Source of the DNA: an uncultured Bacteroidota bacterium
GTDB taxonomy: Bacteria > Bacteroidota > Bacteroidia > Flavobacteriales > Flavobacteriaceae
Direction: 5' to 3'
Assembly (NCBI GenBank): GCA_902619315.1
Contig: CACNDW010000005.1
Location: 1 to 64,000, forward strand
Length of the DNA stretch: 64,000 bases
The position numbers were made by a program, and so were the translations under genes. The notes below the pieces were generated by a model, which saw only the letters and a program-made list of their open reading frames with translations, searched no databases and was not told the origin of the DNA. Every line of letters begins with the position of its first letter. Position 1 is the first letter of the stretch. Shown in pieces: positions 21,266 through 30,119 of this stretch.

Positions 21266-21472
21266 ATGCGTGTATTATTATGCTTTTTGGCCCTATTGAC
21301 TTTTGTAGATGCTCCCGCCCAGTGTTCTATGTGTAGAGCAGTTTTGGAATCAGGGGCGGATCTTGATACAGCTAAGGGAATCAATAATGGAATTATCTAT
21401 TTAATGGCCATTCCATATCTTTTGGTTGGTTTTGTAGGTTATCAAATTTTTAAGCTCCAAAAAAAAGGATAA
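21266..21472 (+). CDS. Small membrane protein with a CSMC motif
   Basis: A 68-residue protein that starts four bases after the DUF420 gene. It has a signal-like N-terminal hydrophobic stretch (VLLCFLALLTFVDAPA), then QCSMCRAVLESG with a CxxC pair, then a membrane segment (GIIYLMAIPYLLVGFVGYQIF) and a basic end. Similar small proteins end oxidase clusters in Flavobacteriia. The Cys pair facing the periplasm could bind copper or be redox active, but this is inference. No named domain is recognised. Confidence 0.65.
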   Translation: MRVLLCFLALLTFVDAPAQCSMCRAVLESGADLDTAKGINNGIIYLMAIPYLLVGFVGYQIFKLQKKG

Positions 21473-21549
21473 AATTTTCTTCGCAATTAATATTCTTTTA
21501 GGACGTTATCACATATGTATGTAGTAAATTTAGTTAGGTAAATATTACC

Positions 21550-22251
21550 ATGATCAACATCAAAAACCTTCACAAATCCTATAAAATTGGGGACAGTTCA
21601 TTGCATGTTCTCAAAGGGATTGATTTGAATATCAAAAAAGGTGAGTTGGTGGCCATCATGGGGTCATCCGGATCAGGAAAATCTACACTACTTAACATAC
21701 TGGGGATGCTTGATTTGGCAGATGAAGGAGAGTACCTACTCGACAATGTACTGATTGAGGGCTTGACAGAAACCACTGCAGCTAATTACCGGAATAAATT
21801 TTTGGGATTTATTTTCCAATCTTTTAATCTCATCAATTATAAAAACGCATTAGAAAATGTTGCCTTACCGCTCTATTACCAGGGGTTAGGAAGAAAAATC
21901 CGACAAGTGAAAGCATTGGGATATCTTGAAAAGGTAGGATTAAAAGATTGGGCCACACATTTACCCAGTGAGCTTTCTGGCGGGCAAAAGCAAAGGGTGG
22001 CAATTGCCCGAGCTATGGCTTCTGAACCAAAAGTTCTTCTTGCCGACGAACCTACAGGGGCATTGGATTCTAAAACATCGTCTGAAGTCATGAGTCTAAT
22101 CCAAAAAATTAATAGTGAAGGTAAAACTATTTTAGTCGTTACTCACGAATTGGATATCGCAAACATGTGTAAAAGAATCGTTAAGCTGAAAGACGGAGTT
22201 ATTGTTGATGATCAAAAAGTTGATCAGGTCATAGCAGAAAATCATGTTTAA
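21550..22251 (+). CDS. ABC transporter ATP-binding protein (MacB/LolD type)
   Basis: A 233-residue cytoplasmic ATPase. Walker A GSSGSGKSTLLN, the signature LSGGQKQRVAIARAMA, Walker B VLLADEPTGALDS and the H-loop VVTHELDIA are all intact. The class matches the ATPases of the MacB and LolCDE groups, which act mechanically on periplasmic substrates rather than as classic importers. It leads an operon with two MacB_PCD/FtsX permeases, a HlyD-type adaptor and a TolC protein. The next gene starts eight bases before its stop. The substrate (peptide, siderophore, drug or lipoprotein) cannot be inferred from sequence. Confidence 0.95.
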   Translation: MINIKNLHKSYKIGDSSLHVLKGIDLNIKKGELVAIMGSSGSGKSTLLNILGMLDLADEGEYLLDNVLIEGLTETTAANYRNKFLGFIFQSFNLINYKNALENVALPLYYQGLGRKIRQVKALGYLEKVGLKDWATHLPSELSGGQKQRVAIARAMASEPKVLLADEPTGALDSKTSSEVMSLIQKINSEGKTILVVTHELDIANMCKRIVKLKDGVIVDDQKVDQVIAENHV

Positions 22252-23473
22252 TAGAGACCGTTGGCAAGAAATATTTGAAACTATTCGTAAGAATAGGCTG
22301 AGAACTTTTTTGTCGGGTTTTACCGTTGCTTTGGGGATATTTATTTTTATAGTACTCTTTGGATTTGGAAATGGATTAAAAAATACCTTTAAAAAGTTTT
22401 TTTTAGATGACGCTACCAATACATTATTTGTCTATCCCGGTAAGACTTCAAAACCTTATAGAGGATTCAAAGCTAACAGAAGAATAGAATTCGAAAATAG
22501 TGATTTGGATGATATCAAAGACAATTTTAAATTTTTCTTAGAAGGGATCACACCCAGAATTAACAGAAGTGTGAGGGTGAGATACAGTGGAGAATCAGAC
22601 AATTATAACACCCGAGCCGTAGCTCCTGATCATCAAAAAATAGAAAAAACTCTAATTATGAGTGGACGTTTCATCAATCAAGATGACATTGAAAAAAAGA
22701 CTAAAAATATAGTTATTGGTCGTTTGGTGGCTAATGACCTTTTTAAGAAAGATGATCCCATCGGAAAACATTTAGAAATTGGATCTAGTGCTTTCAGGGT
22801 CATTGGAGTGTTTCAGGATCAAAGTGGAGACAGAGAGGAGCGACTTATTTATATGCCCTATACAACACAACAATTGATTGAAAAGAACAATGACAAAATC
22901 AACTCAATAATTGTTAGTTTTAGACCTGAACTAGGTTACGCATCTGCCCTGGTTTTTGAAAAACAATTACGACTTTTCTTAAAAAATAAAAAATCTATTG
23001 ACCCTAGAGATAACAATGGAATAAGAATCAGAAATGTTGCTGATCAAATTCGTCAAAACCAGCAATTTGCTACTGTATTACAGATGATTGTTGCTTTTGT
23101 GGGGATTGGTACTTTAATTGCTGGGATCATAGGTATTTCTAATATTATGGTTTTTGTTGTTAAAGAACGTACTAAAGAATTGGGAGTCAGAAAAGCACTT
23201 GGTGCAACACCTAAAAGTGTTATTGGGATGGTTCTGCATGAGTCTATTTTTATTACAACTTTATCCGGTGTAACCGGAATGATATTTGGAATTGCCTTAT
23301 TGAGTAATATTGGTGATCGGTTAGAGGAGTTTTTTATAATTGATCCCTACATAGAAAATTCCACTGCTATAGTTGCAACGGTTTTGTTAATTCTTTTTGG
23401 AGCCGTCGCAGGTTACATCCCAGCTAAAAGAGCCGCAAGTATTAAACCCATAGTAGCTTTAAGAGATGAATAG
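22244..23473 (+). CDS. ABC transporter permease (MacB_PCD/FtsX type), first copy
   Basis: A 409-residue inner membrane protein. One membrane helix near residue 22 (FLSGFTVALGIFIFIVLFGF) is followed by a periplasmic MacB_PCD domain of about 230 residues. The C-terminal FtsX domain has three helices and the hallmark VKERTKELGVRKALGATP between helix two and three. It ends in PAKRAASIKPIVALRDE, the family terminus. The gene overlaps both neighbours by eight bases. It is paralogous to the next gene, and the two may form a heterodimer with the ATPase. Confidence 0.95.
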   Translation: MFNRDRWQEIFETIRKNRLRTFLSGFTVALGIFIFIVLFGFGNGLKNTFKKFFLDDATNTLFVYPGKTSKPYRGFKANRRIEFENSDLDDIKDNFKFFLEGITPRINRSVRVRYSGESDNYNTRAVAPDHQKIEKTLIMSGRFINQDDIEKKTKNIVIGRLVANDLFKKDDPIGKHLEIGSSAFRVIGVFQDQSGDREERLIYMPYTTQQLIEKNNDKINSIIVSFRPELGYASALVFEKQLRLFLKNKKSIDPRDNNGIRIRNVADQIRQNQQFATVLQMIVAFVGIGTLIAGIIGISNIMVFVVKERTKELGVRKALGATPKSVIGMVLHESIFITTLSGVTGMIFGIALLSNIGDRLEEFFIIDPYIENSTAIVATVLLILFGAVAGYIPAKRAASIKPIVALRDE

Positions 23474-24744
23474 CTTAAAGGTTATTTTTGATTTCGATAC
23501 ATGGCAGGAGATTTTTGGCTCTATTGCCAAGAATAAGACTCGAACTATTATTACTGTTGTTGGTGTATTGTGGGGAATTTTTATTTACATCACCTTATCT
23601 GGTGCGGCAAAAGGGTTAGACAATGGTTTTGAACGAGAATTTCAGGGTATGGCAATGAATTCTATGTTTGTATGGCCTCAAAGAACTAGTGTTCCATATG
23701 CAGGGTTTAAAGTTGGAAGATATCCCCGATTTACAATTTCTAATGTTAAGGATTTAAAGCGCCAAATACCTGAAATTAGATATATAGCTCCAAGAAATGC
23801 TAGGGGGGGTATTTGGAGGCAGTCAACCTGCCAGTATTGTTTATAAGGAAATATCTCGTTCTTACAATATCTATGGAGATTTTCCAGAGTATACAAAAAT
23901 AGCTACAAAAAAAATTTATGATGGTGGCCGATTTATCAATGAAGAGGACCAGCAAAACAATCGTAAAGTTTGTGTCATTGGTGAAAGGACTCAAGAGGAG
24001 TTGTTTGAGGAAGATGAAAACCCCGTGGGAAAATACATTCGTATCAACAATGTATATTTCCAAGTAATAGGAGTTCATAAGTATCTAGAGGGAGGGGGTT
24101 TTGAATCTGATGGGGATATTTTTATTCCCTTTAATACCTTCAGAAATTTATATAATACTGGAGAAGAGGTCGATTGGCTGACCATAGCAGCATTTGCCAA
24201 TGTTGATGTTGTTGCAGTTGAAAAAAATGTCAAGGATGTATTGAAAAAATTACATAAGGTTGCCCCTGAAGATGAAAGGGCCTTTGGATCATTTAATCTT
24301 GGAGAAATCTTCAATAAGATTACTGGCTTTGCCAATGGGATGACTTTTTTATCTTTAGTAGTAGGATTAGCAACTATTTTAGCAGGAGTGATTGGTATTG
24401 GAAACATACTACTGATTTCTGTAAAAGAAAGAACTAAAGAGTTAGGAGTAAGACGTGCATTAGGTGCTACTCCAGGGGAGGTAAGAACTCAAATTTTACT
24501 AGAATCTATTTTTTTAACACTCATTGCCGGCGTAGTTGGTATTATTTTGGGAGCCGCTGTTTTGGCTATTATTAATTTGACAACTCAGGACTTATCTGAT
24601 TTTCCATATACCAATCCAACTGTACCGATTCCACTGGTTCTTGCGGCACTATTTACAATGGTAGTATTGGGAACACTGATTGGGCTTATCCCCGCTCAGC
24701 GGGCTGTTAGTATTAAACCAATAGATGCTTTAAGAGAAGAATAA
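23466..24744 (+). pseudogene. ABC transporter permease (MacB_PCD/FtsX type), second copy, frameshifted at a G7 run
   Basis: The gene is split into two overlapping frames. The first (23466-23846) carries the N-terminal membrane helix and the start of the periplasmic domain, up to RYIAPRNARGG, and then runs out of family sequence to a stop. The second (23797-24744) continues the domain with GGSQPASIVYKEISRSYNIY and holds the complete FtsX helices, VKERTKELGVRRALGATP and the typical end SIKPIDALREE. The break lies at seven consecutive G at 23803-23809; removing one G restores a single frame of about 425 codons. Otherwise the sequence is undamaged and uses codons like its neighbours. A sequencing or assembly slip, a phase-variable tract or a recent mutation are all possible; an old pseudogene is unlikely. 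Confidence 0.88.
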
Positions 24745-24758
24745 CAAAACTTTATATT

Positions 24759-25886
24759 ATGAAAATTTTAAAATATTTAGGAATTGCTTTGCTTGTTTTT
24801 GGAGCTATTTTTGCTACACTCTATTTCATAAAAACCAACAGTAAACCTTTGGTCGAGTATGATGTTCAGACTCCAATGATTTTAAGTATTGAAAAAAAGA
24901 CTGTGGTTACCGGTACAGTTATCCCAGAGGATGAAGTAGAAATCAAACCTCAGATTTCAGGGATCATAGAAAAACTTTTTGTTGATGAGGGTGATTTAGT
25001 AATCAATGGAGATTTGTTAGCCAAAGTGAAAGTCGTGCCAAATGAACAAACATTAAATAGTGCAAAAGGAAGACTTTCAAATACATTGATTTTGTTAAGG
25101 AATGCTGAAGTCGAATTCAAAAGGAATCAATCCCTATTTGAAAAGGAAATCATCTCCAAACAACAATTTGACAATGCAAAGCTAAGCTATGATCAGGCTG
25201 AACAAAATGTGAAAAATGCTCGCTCTGATCTTCAAATTATAAAGCTTGGTTCTGCTGGGGGTTCTAACATTGCTAATACTAACATTCGAGCAACTGTTGC
25301 GGGAACTATATTAGAAATTCCAGTAAAAGAAGGGGATCAAGTAATTGAAAGTAATAATTTCAATGCTGGAACAACAATAGCCACAGTTGCAGATCTGAAC
25401 AAAATGATTTTTGAGGGTAAGGTAGATGAGGCTGAAGTTTCAAAGCTAACAGTGGGGATGCCTCTTACTATAAACCTAGGAGCCATTCAAGACAAAGATT
25501 TTGATGCCAGGTTAAAGTTTATTGCTCCAAAAGGTAATGAAGATCAAGGAACCGTTCAGTTCAAAATTGAAGGAGATGTTTATTTGGATAATTCGATTTT
25601 TATTAGAGCAGGTTACAGTGCCAATGCTTCATTAGTACTTGAAAAAAAAGATAGTATAATGGGCATATCTGAGGCATTACTGCAATTTGATAAAATTTCC
25701 AATGATCCATATGTTGAAGTAAAAAACAACAAGGGTAAGTTTGAAAGAAAAAATATTGAACTGGGAATTTCTGATGGAATTAATGTGGAAATCATTTCAG
25801 GTCTTAGTATGGAGGATAAAATAAAAGTTTGGAATAAGACAGAACCCATCAAAATTGGTGAGGAAGGCGATTCTGCTAAAAAATAA
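24759..25886 (+). CDS. Efflux periplasmic adaptor subunit (MacA/HlyD-like)
   Basis: A 375-residue protein with an N-terminal membrane anchor (LGIALLVFGAIFATLYFIK). A lipoyl half-motif follows (VEIKPQISGIIEKLFVDEGD), then a coiled-coil hairpin at about 95-165 and the second half-motif (RATVAGTILEIPVKEGDQV), and beta-barrel and membrane-proximal domains. This is the layout of MacA-type membrane fusion proteins that bridge a MacB-type ABC pump to TolC. It lies 14 bases after the frameshifted permease and six bases before the TolC gene, so the operon could form a complete trans-envelope exporter. Confidence 0.93.
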   Translation: MKILKYLGIALLVFGAIFATLYFIKTNSKPLVEYDVQTPMILSIEKKTVVTGTVIPEDEVEIKPQISGIIEKLFVDEGDLVINGDLLAKVKVVPNEQTLNSAKGRLSNTLILLRNAEVEFKRNQSLFEKEIISKQQFDNAKLSYDQAEQNVKNARSDLQIIKLGSAGGSNIANTNIRATVAGTILEIPVKEGDQVIESNNFNAGTTIATVADLNKMIFEGKVDEAEVSKLTVGMPLTINLGAIQDKDFDARLKFIAPKGNEDQGTVQFKIEGDVYLDNSIFIRAGYSANASLVLEKKDSIMGISEALLQFDKISNDPYVEVKNNKGKFERKNIELGISDGINVEIISGLSMEDKIKVWNKTEPIKIGEEGDSAKK

Positions 25887-25892
25887 TTATTC

Positions 25893-27317
25893 ATGAAACC
25901 AATCCAACTCTTCTTTTTACTCTTTTTCCTGATACCGAATTTTGATTTAATGGCTCAAAACCAACCCATGACTCTCATTGAATGTATTGATATGGCAATT
26001 GAAAGAAATATAAGTGTCAAACTGAGTGAATTAGCTCTTAGCGATGCTGAAATCAATAAAGATGACGCTAAAGGGAGCTTCTTACCTACATTAAATGCTC
26101 AGGCTAACCACACTTGGAATATAGGTTTGAATCAGGACATTACCAGAGGTATTTTGGAAAACAGAACCACACAATACTCCTCTTTTGGAGCCAGCCTCAA
26201 TATTGATCTTTACAATGGTCTTAGGAATTTAAATCAGTTACATAGATCAAACCTTGCCATTTTAGCAGGTGAATATCAATTGGAAGATATGAAAGATGAT
26301 GTGCGTTTGATGGTAGCAAATGCCTATTTACAAATATTGTTTAATGTCGAAATATTAGATGTCCAAAAATCACAGTTGGAAATTTCACTTAAGGATGCAG
26401 AGCGGACTCAAAAAATGATTGATGCAGGAACCATGGTAAAATATGATTTGTTGGAAATTCAGGCGACCATTGCAACTCAGGAACAAGCATTAATTCAAGC
26501 AGAAAATAATTTAAGGCTGTCTAAAATCAATCTGGCTCAAATGCTACTAATGACAGATTATGAAAATTTTGATGTGGTATCAATAGATATAGAGGCTCCT
26601 TTTGGGCAGATTTTATTTCAAAATCCTAAGGATATATTTGAAAAGGCATTGACCCACAGAAAAGATATTCAACTCTCAATAACCAATATTGCAATTGCTG
26701 AAAAAGATGTGGAGTTGGCAAAAGGAACACTCCAGCCAAGTCTCAGAGCATTTTATGGCTATAATACCCGTGTATCATATGCTGATAGGATTGTTGGGGA
26801 TGGAAATTTCACTGATGTTCCCATTGGGTTTTTATCTTCGACCAAAGAACCCGTATTACGTTCCGTTGAAGGCAATAAGGCCATAAGTCCAGCTCCTTTT
26901 GGGGAGCAATTTGATCTCAATGCTGGACACAATATAGGTTTGAGTCTCAACATTCCAATTTTCAATGGTTTTGTTGCAAGAAATAGGGTGGAACGTACAA
27001 AAGTTAATCTATTACGATCTCAAAATCAATTGGAGCAAGAAAAACTCAACTTGGAAAATACCATTAATCAAGCCTACAACAATGCAGAGGGGGCCTATAA
27101 ATTTTTTGAGGCAGCTCAAAAAACTGAATTGGCAAGGAGAAAAGCCTATGAAGATGCTATCAACCGTTTTGAGGCTGGTGTCATGAATATATTTGATTTT
27201 AACCAAATCAAACAGCGCTTTGAAGCTGCTTCCTCAGACCTTGTCAGGGCTAAGTTTGATTATATTTTTAAATTGAAAGTACTAGAATTTTATTTTGGAA
27301 TAACCATCAGCCTTTAG
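25893..27317 (+). CDS. TolC-family outer membrane efflux protein
   Basis: A 474-residue exported protein with a signal peptide ending in FDLMAQ. It carries two OEP repeats, each with long heptad helices (TLIECIDMAIERNISVKLSE; DGAGTMVKYDLLEIQAT-like region; then NRFEAGVMNIFDFNQIKQRF in the second repeat), separated by barrel strands. TolC-type trimers form the outer membrane exit duct of tripartite pumps. As the last gene of the ABC operon it supplies the outer membrane component for the adaptor encoded six bases upstream. Confidence 0.93.
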   Translation: MKPIQLFFLLFFLIPNFDLMAQNQPMTLIECIDMAIERNISVKLSELALSDAEINKDDAKGSFLPTLNAQANHTWNIGLNQDITRGILENRTTQYSSFGASLNIDLYNGLRNLNQLHRSNLAILAGEYQLEDMKDDVRLMVANAYLQILFNVEILDVQKSQLEISLKDAERTQKMIDAGTMVKYDLLEIQATIATQEQALIQAENNLRLSKINLAQMLLMTDYENFDVVSIDIEAPFGQILFQNPKDIFEKALTHRKDIQLSITNIAIAEKDVELAKGTLQPSLRAFYGYNTRVSYADRIVGDGNFTDVPIGFLSSTKEPVLRSVEGNKAISPAPFGEQFDLNAGHNIGLSLNIPIFNGFVARNRVERTKVNLLRSQNQLEQEKLNLENTINQAYNNAEGAYKFFEAAQKTELARRKAYEDAINRFEAGVMNIFDFNQIKQRFEAASSDLVRAKFDYIFKLKVLEFYFGITISL

Positions 27318-27333
27318 ATTTATGAATCTCAAT

Positions 27334-27366
27334 TTGAGATAGTAGCTATTGAATTTTCTATTTTTG
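27334..27366 (+). promoter_or_regulatory. Bacteroidota promoter at the start of tsaB
   Basis: TTG at 27334-27336 and TATTTTTG at 27359-27366 are separated by 22 bases, fitting the Bacteroidota consensus. The -7 box ends only four bases before the GTG start of tsaB, so the transcript would be leaderless or nearly so. The TTG sits in the right arm of a perfect inverted repeat, ATCTCAA-T-TTGAGAT at 27326-27340. Confidence 0.65.
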
Positions 27367-27370
27367 TGAG

Positions 27371-28054
27371 GTGAGTGTAATATTACATATAGAAACTGCC
27401 ACCAAAAACTGTTCTGTATCCATTGGTAAATCAGGAGTAATTATTGCTTTGAAAGAACTTTACTCAGAGAAATTCAGTCACAGTGAACATTTACATGATT
27501 TTATAAAAGAGGTATTAGAGGAGGCCCAAATTGAGATAACCTCCCTTAATGCAGTGGCAGTTAGTAAAGGTCCAGGCTCCTTTACAGGTTTGAGAATTGG
27601 TGTCGCTGCCGCCAAAGGCATTTGTTTTGCTTTGAACTTGCCATTGATAGCAGTAAATTCTCTACAAATCTTATCCGAAAAATATAAATCAAGAAATCAA
27701 GCAATATTATTTCCCATGTTTGACGCCCGACGTATGGAGGTTTATGTCATGGCACTCAATGAAAATAAAGAAATCCTAAAGCCTACCTTTGCTGAAGTTT
27801 TAAGTGCTGAAAGTTTTAAAGAATTTCCAACCAATATTCAATGGATTTTTATGGGCGAAGGTGCAGAAAAGTATAGAAAAGTGTCTGATTCGCCTCACAT
27901 TAAATACCAAAGCGAAATTCGATATCCGTCTGCTGCAGAGATGGTTTCTTTAGCTTGGAAAGCTTTTCAAGACAATAACTTTGAAGATTTGGCATACTTT
28001 GAACCCTTCTACCTTAAAGATTTTTACACTACAGCTAAGAAGATTGGCGAATAA
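27371..28054 (+). CDS. tsaB: tRNA threonylcarbamoyladenosine biosynthesis protein TsaB
   Basis: A 227-residue protein of the ASKHA fold. TsaB partners TsaD and TsaE to put the threonylcarbamoyl group on A37 of ANN-decoding tRNAs. The N-terminal IETATKNCSVSIG and the GPGSFTGLRIGVAAAKG stretch near residue 68 are diagnostic. The start is GTG at 27371; no ATG precedes the conserved ILHIETAT. It converges on the Nfu gene with only one base between the two stop codons. Confidence 0.95.
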   Translation: MSVILHIETATKNCSVSIGKSGVIIALKELYSEKFSHSEHLHDFIKEVLEEAQIEITSLNAVAVSKGPGSFTGLRIGVAAAKGICFALNLPLIAVNSLQILSEKYKSRNQAILFPMFDARRMEVYVMALNENKEILKPTFAEVLSAESFKEFPTNIQWIFMGEGAEKYRKVSDSPHIKYQSEIRYPSAAEMVSLAWKAFQDNNFEDLAYFEPFYLKDFYTTAKKIGE

Positions 28055-28055
28055 A

Positions 28056-28952
28056 TTATCCGTTGACGGCTTCTACCGTCTCGACTTTACCTGGGAGCAT
28101 CTCTTTTAAGATGTTTTCGATTCCATTTTTTAGGGTAAAGGTGGAGGAGGGACAACCACTACACGCACCTTGAAGGACGACCTTAACTCTTTTATTGGTG
28201 TCCTCATAGGAGTCAAAAATGATATTTCCCCCGTCTGAGGCCACAGCAGGTTTGACATAATCTTCTAAAATTTTTACTATCTCAAGTTCAGTATCATTTA
28301 GAGAGTATTCTGGGTTTAAAGTGATTGACTTTTGGTCATTTGAAAAAAAGGAAGGACCCAAAATTGTTTTCTCTTCTTCCAGGTAGGTTTTGATGAATCC
28401 TCTTATTTCCATTACAACTTCCTCCCATTGTACTGTATCGTTTTTGGAAATGGAAATATAATTTTCATCGATAAAAACCTCCTTAATAAAAGGAAAATTA
28501 AAAAGCTCTTTTACTAATGGGGCATCTTTGGCGCTATTTGCACTTTGGAAAGAAAATGTATGATCAGTTATTTTTTTATTTGCCACAAACTTCATAGCAG
28601 AGGGATTGGGGGTACTTTCTGCATAGATAGTGATCGCTGCTTTCCCAACTTTTTTTCTCTCATTAAGAACCTCTCCCCCGTCATTTAGGTAATCTTCGAT
28701 TTGTTCTGCAACCTCTTGGATTACCTCCTCCCATTCTAAAATATCAAAACGTTCCACTATTAAGGTGCTGTTATTAAGCGACACTTTCTTGACAAATGGA
28801 AGGAAAAATAATTGTTTGACTAATGGTGCATCTGCTGCCTGGTCGACATTAATAAAGGTCTTGGATACAGAAAGGTCTAAAGGAGGAGTAATACTAAATT
28901 TTGCAATTGTTGCTCCCTTTTTATAACTGGCTACTATACGGATGCTTTTCAT
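28056..28952 (-). CDS. NifU-family Fe-S protein (Nfu) with a duplicated N-terminal domain
   Basis: A 298-residue cytoplasmic protein. Residues about 1-95 and 105-195 are two copies of the Nfu/NifU N-terminal domain, recognisable by DAPLVKQLFFLPFVKKV versus DAPLVKELFNFPFIKEV and WEEVIQEVAEQIEDYL versus WEEVVMEIRGFIKTYL. The C-terminal NifU domain (about 220-298) contains GACSGCPSSTFTLKNGIE, whose CxxC pair carries or transfers an Fe-S cluster. The double N-domain form is seen in other Bacteroidota. The first copy is more divergent and lacks the STPNPSAMKF start of the second. A -7 box lies 10 bases before its ATG. Confidence 0.93.
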   Translation of the reverse strand: MKSIRIVASYKKGATIAKFSITPPLDLSVSKTFINVDQAADAPLVKQLFFLPFVKKVSLNNSTLIVERFDILEWEEVIQEVAEQIEDYLNDGGEVLNERKKVGKAAITIYAESTPNPSAMKFVANKKITDHTFSFQSANSAKDAPLVKELFNFPFIKEVFIDENYISISKNDTVQWEEVVMEIRGFIKTYLEEEKTILGPSFFSNDQKSITLNPEYSLNDTELEIVKILEDYVKPAVASDGGNIIFDSYEDTNKRVKVVLQGACSGCPSSTFTLKNGIENILKEMLPGKVETVEAVNG

Positions 28953-28962
28953 CTTTTTTAAA

Positions 28963-28970
28963 CAAATTTA
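28963..28970 (-). promoter_or_regulatory. Putative -7 element for the Nfu gene
   Basis: Read on the minus strand the sequence is TAAATTTG, an exact TAnnTTTG match, 10 bases before the ATG at 28952. No TTG is found at 17-23 bases upstream. The divergent carbonic anhydrase gene starts about 60 bases further on. Confidence 0.45.
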
Positions 28971-29031
28971 CTAAAAACAAATCCAGGGATCTTAATGTTC
29001 AATTTTATAATTTAGATGTAAAAGTAAAGTT

Positions 29032-29541
29032 ATGTTGATAAAGTCAGTTAGAGGATTTACTCCCAAGTACGGTAAAAATTGTTTTTTTGCTGAAAATTCA
29101 ACTCTAATAGGTGATCTCATTATGGGAGATGATTGTTCTGTATGGTACCAAGCAATTGTTCGCGGGGATGTTAATAGCATCCGAGTAGGAAATAGGGTTA
29201 ACATTCAAGATGGCACAGTCATTCACGGGACTTTTGAAAAATCTGCAACCATCATAGGTAATGATGTATCTATAGGTCATAATGCGATTGTACACGGTTG
29301 TACTATAAATGATAGGGTTTTAGTCGGTATGGGTTGTATTATTATGGACGATAGTGTGGTAGGCTCCAACAGCATTATTGCAGCAGGGAGTGTTCTGCCA
29401 AAAAATACTGTTGTTCCCGATGGTTCAGTTTTTGCTGGTATTCCTGCAAAAAAAATAAAAGAAGTAGGTCCTGAATTGCAAAAAGGTGAAATCGAACGTA
29501 TCGCTTCTAATTATATTCATTATGCCTCGTGGTTCAAATGA
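29032..29541 (+). CDS. Gamma carbonic anhydrase family protein
   Basis: A 169-residue left-handed beta-helix protein built from imperfect hexapeptide repeats, with the usual amphipathic C-terminal helix (ELQKGEIERIASNYIHYASW). The putative zinc-ligand histidines are in IHGT, IGHNAIVHGC and the spacing matches the YrdA/CaiE/gamma-CA family. RGDVNSIRVGNRVNIQDG is a family hallmark. Members are either true carbonic anhydrases or structural homologues without activity, which sequence alone does not settle. It is divergent from the Nfu gene and ends at a bidirectional terminator. Confidence 0.9.
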   Translation: MLIKSVRGFTPKYGKNCFFAENSTLIGDLIMGDDCSVWYQAIVRGDVNSIRVGNRVNIQDGTVIHGTFEKSATIIGNDVSIGHNAIVHGCTINDRVLVGMGCIIMDDSVVGSNSIIAAGSVLPKNTVVPDGSVFAGIPAKKIKEVGPELQKGEIERIASNYIHYASWFK

Positions 29542-29550
29542 AGTAAAAAA

Positions 29551-29571
29551 AAACTCCCCATTGGGGAGTTT
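29551..29571. terminator. Bidirectional rho-independent terminator
   Basis: AAACTCCCC (29551-29559), a three-base loop and GGGGAGTTT (29563-29571) form a perfect nine-pair stem. It is preceded by a run of A and followed by a run of T, so it can act on both strands. It sits between the convergent carbonic anhydrase gene (stop at 29541) and the ompH gene (stop at 29591). Confidence 0.9.
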
Positions 29572-29590
29572 TTGTATTTTTAAAATAAGC

Positions 29591-30100
29591 TTAAAAGCCG
29601 AGTTCTTTTTTTACATCTGCCATAATATCTTTTCCTTTTGCAATGATCACACTTCCACCTGCTGAGGAATCTAACACATAATCGTATCCTAGATCAGAAG
29701 AAACTTTTTCAATTGCAGCTTTGGCTTTGTCAATGAGAGGTTTCATCATATCGACAGATTTTTTTTGTAAATCCTGAGAAACAGTTTGTTGATATTCTTG
29801 AATATTTTTTTGCATACCTTCCAACTCCTTTTGACGTGATTGGTTAGTGATTTCTGTTTGGTTGGCCGCATCGGCAGCATAAGTTTGAGCCTTTGTTTGG
29901 AATTCTTTGTACGTAGTTTCCATGTCTGCAGTGTATGTTTCTTCTAACTTTTTTAATTCTTTTTGAGCTGCAATTACCTCAGGCATCTCACTAATCAGCT
30001 TTTGAACTTCAATATGAGCAACCTTAGCTTGTGCAATTGCCATACTCAAAGGAGTTAGCATAAACATTAGGGATAAAAATAGATTTTTGAAATTTTTCAT
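29591..30100 (-). CDS. OmpH/Skp family periplasmic chaperone (first)
   Basis: A 169-residue exported protein with a signal peptide ending at MAIAQA. The mature part starts with KVAHIEVQKLISEMPEV, is followed by a long charged coiled-coil (KELKKLEETYTADMET and onward), and ends in the family strand LGYDYVLDSSAGGSVIIAKG. Skp holds unfolded outer membrane proteins in the periplasm. It lies in tandem downstream of another ompH gene and of bamA, so it is likely co-transcribed with the outer membrane insertase. Confidence 0.92.
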   Translation of the reverse strand: MKNFKNLFLSLMFMLTPLSMAIAQAKVAHIEVQKLISEMPEVIAAQKELKKLEETYTADMETTYKEFQTKAQTYAADAANQTEITNQSRQKELEGMQKNIQEYQQTVSQDLQKKSVDMMKPLIDKAKAAIEKVSSDLGYDYVLDSSAGGSVIIAKGKDIMADVKKELGF

Positions 30101-30119
30101 TATTTAAAACTTAATTATA

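Noticed and set aside
23466..24744. Two separate permease genes instead of one frameshifted gene
   Set aside because: Neither half is a complete permease, the two join seamlessly at the G run, and the neighbouring paralogue shows the full-length form.
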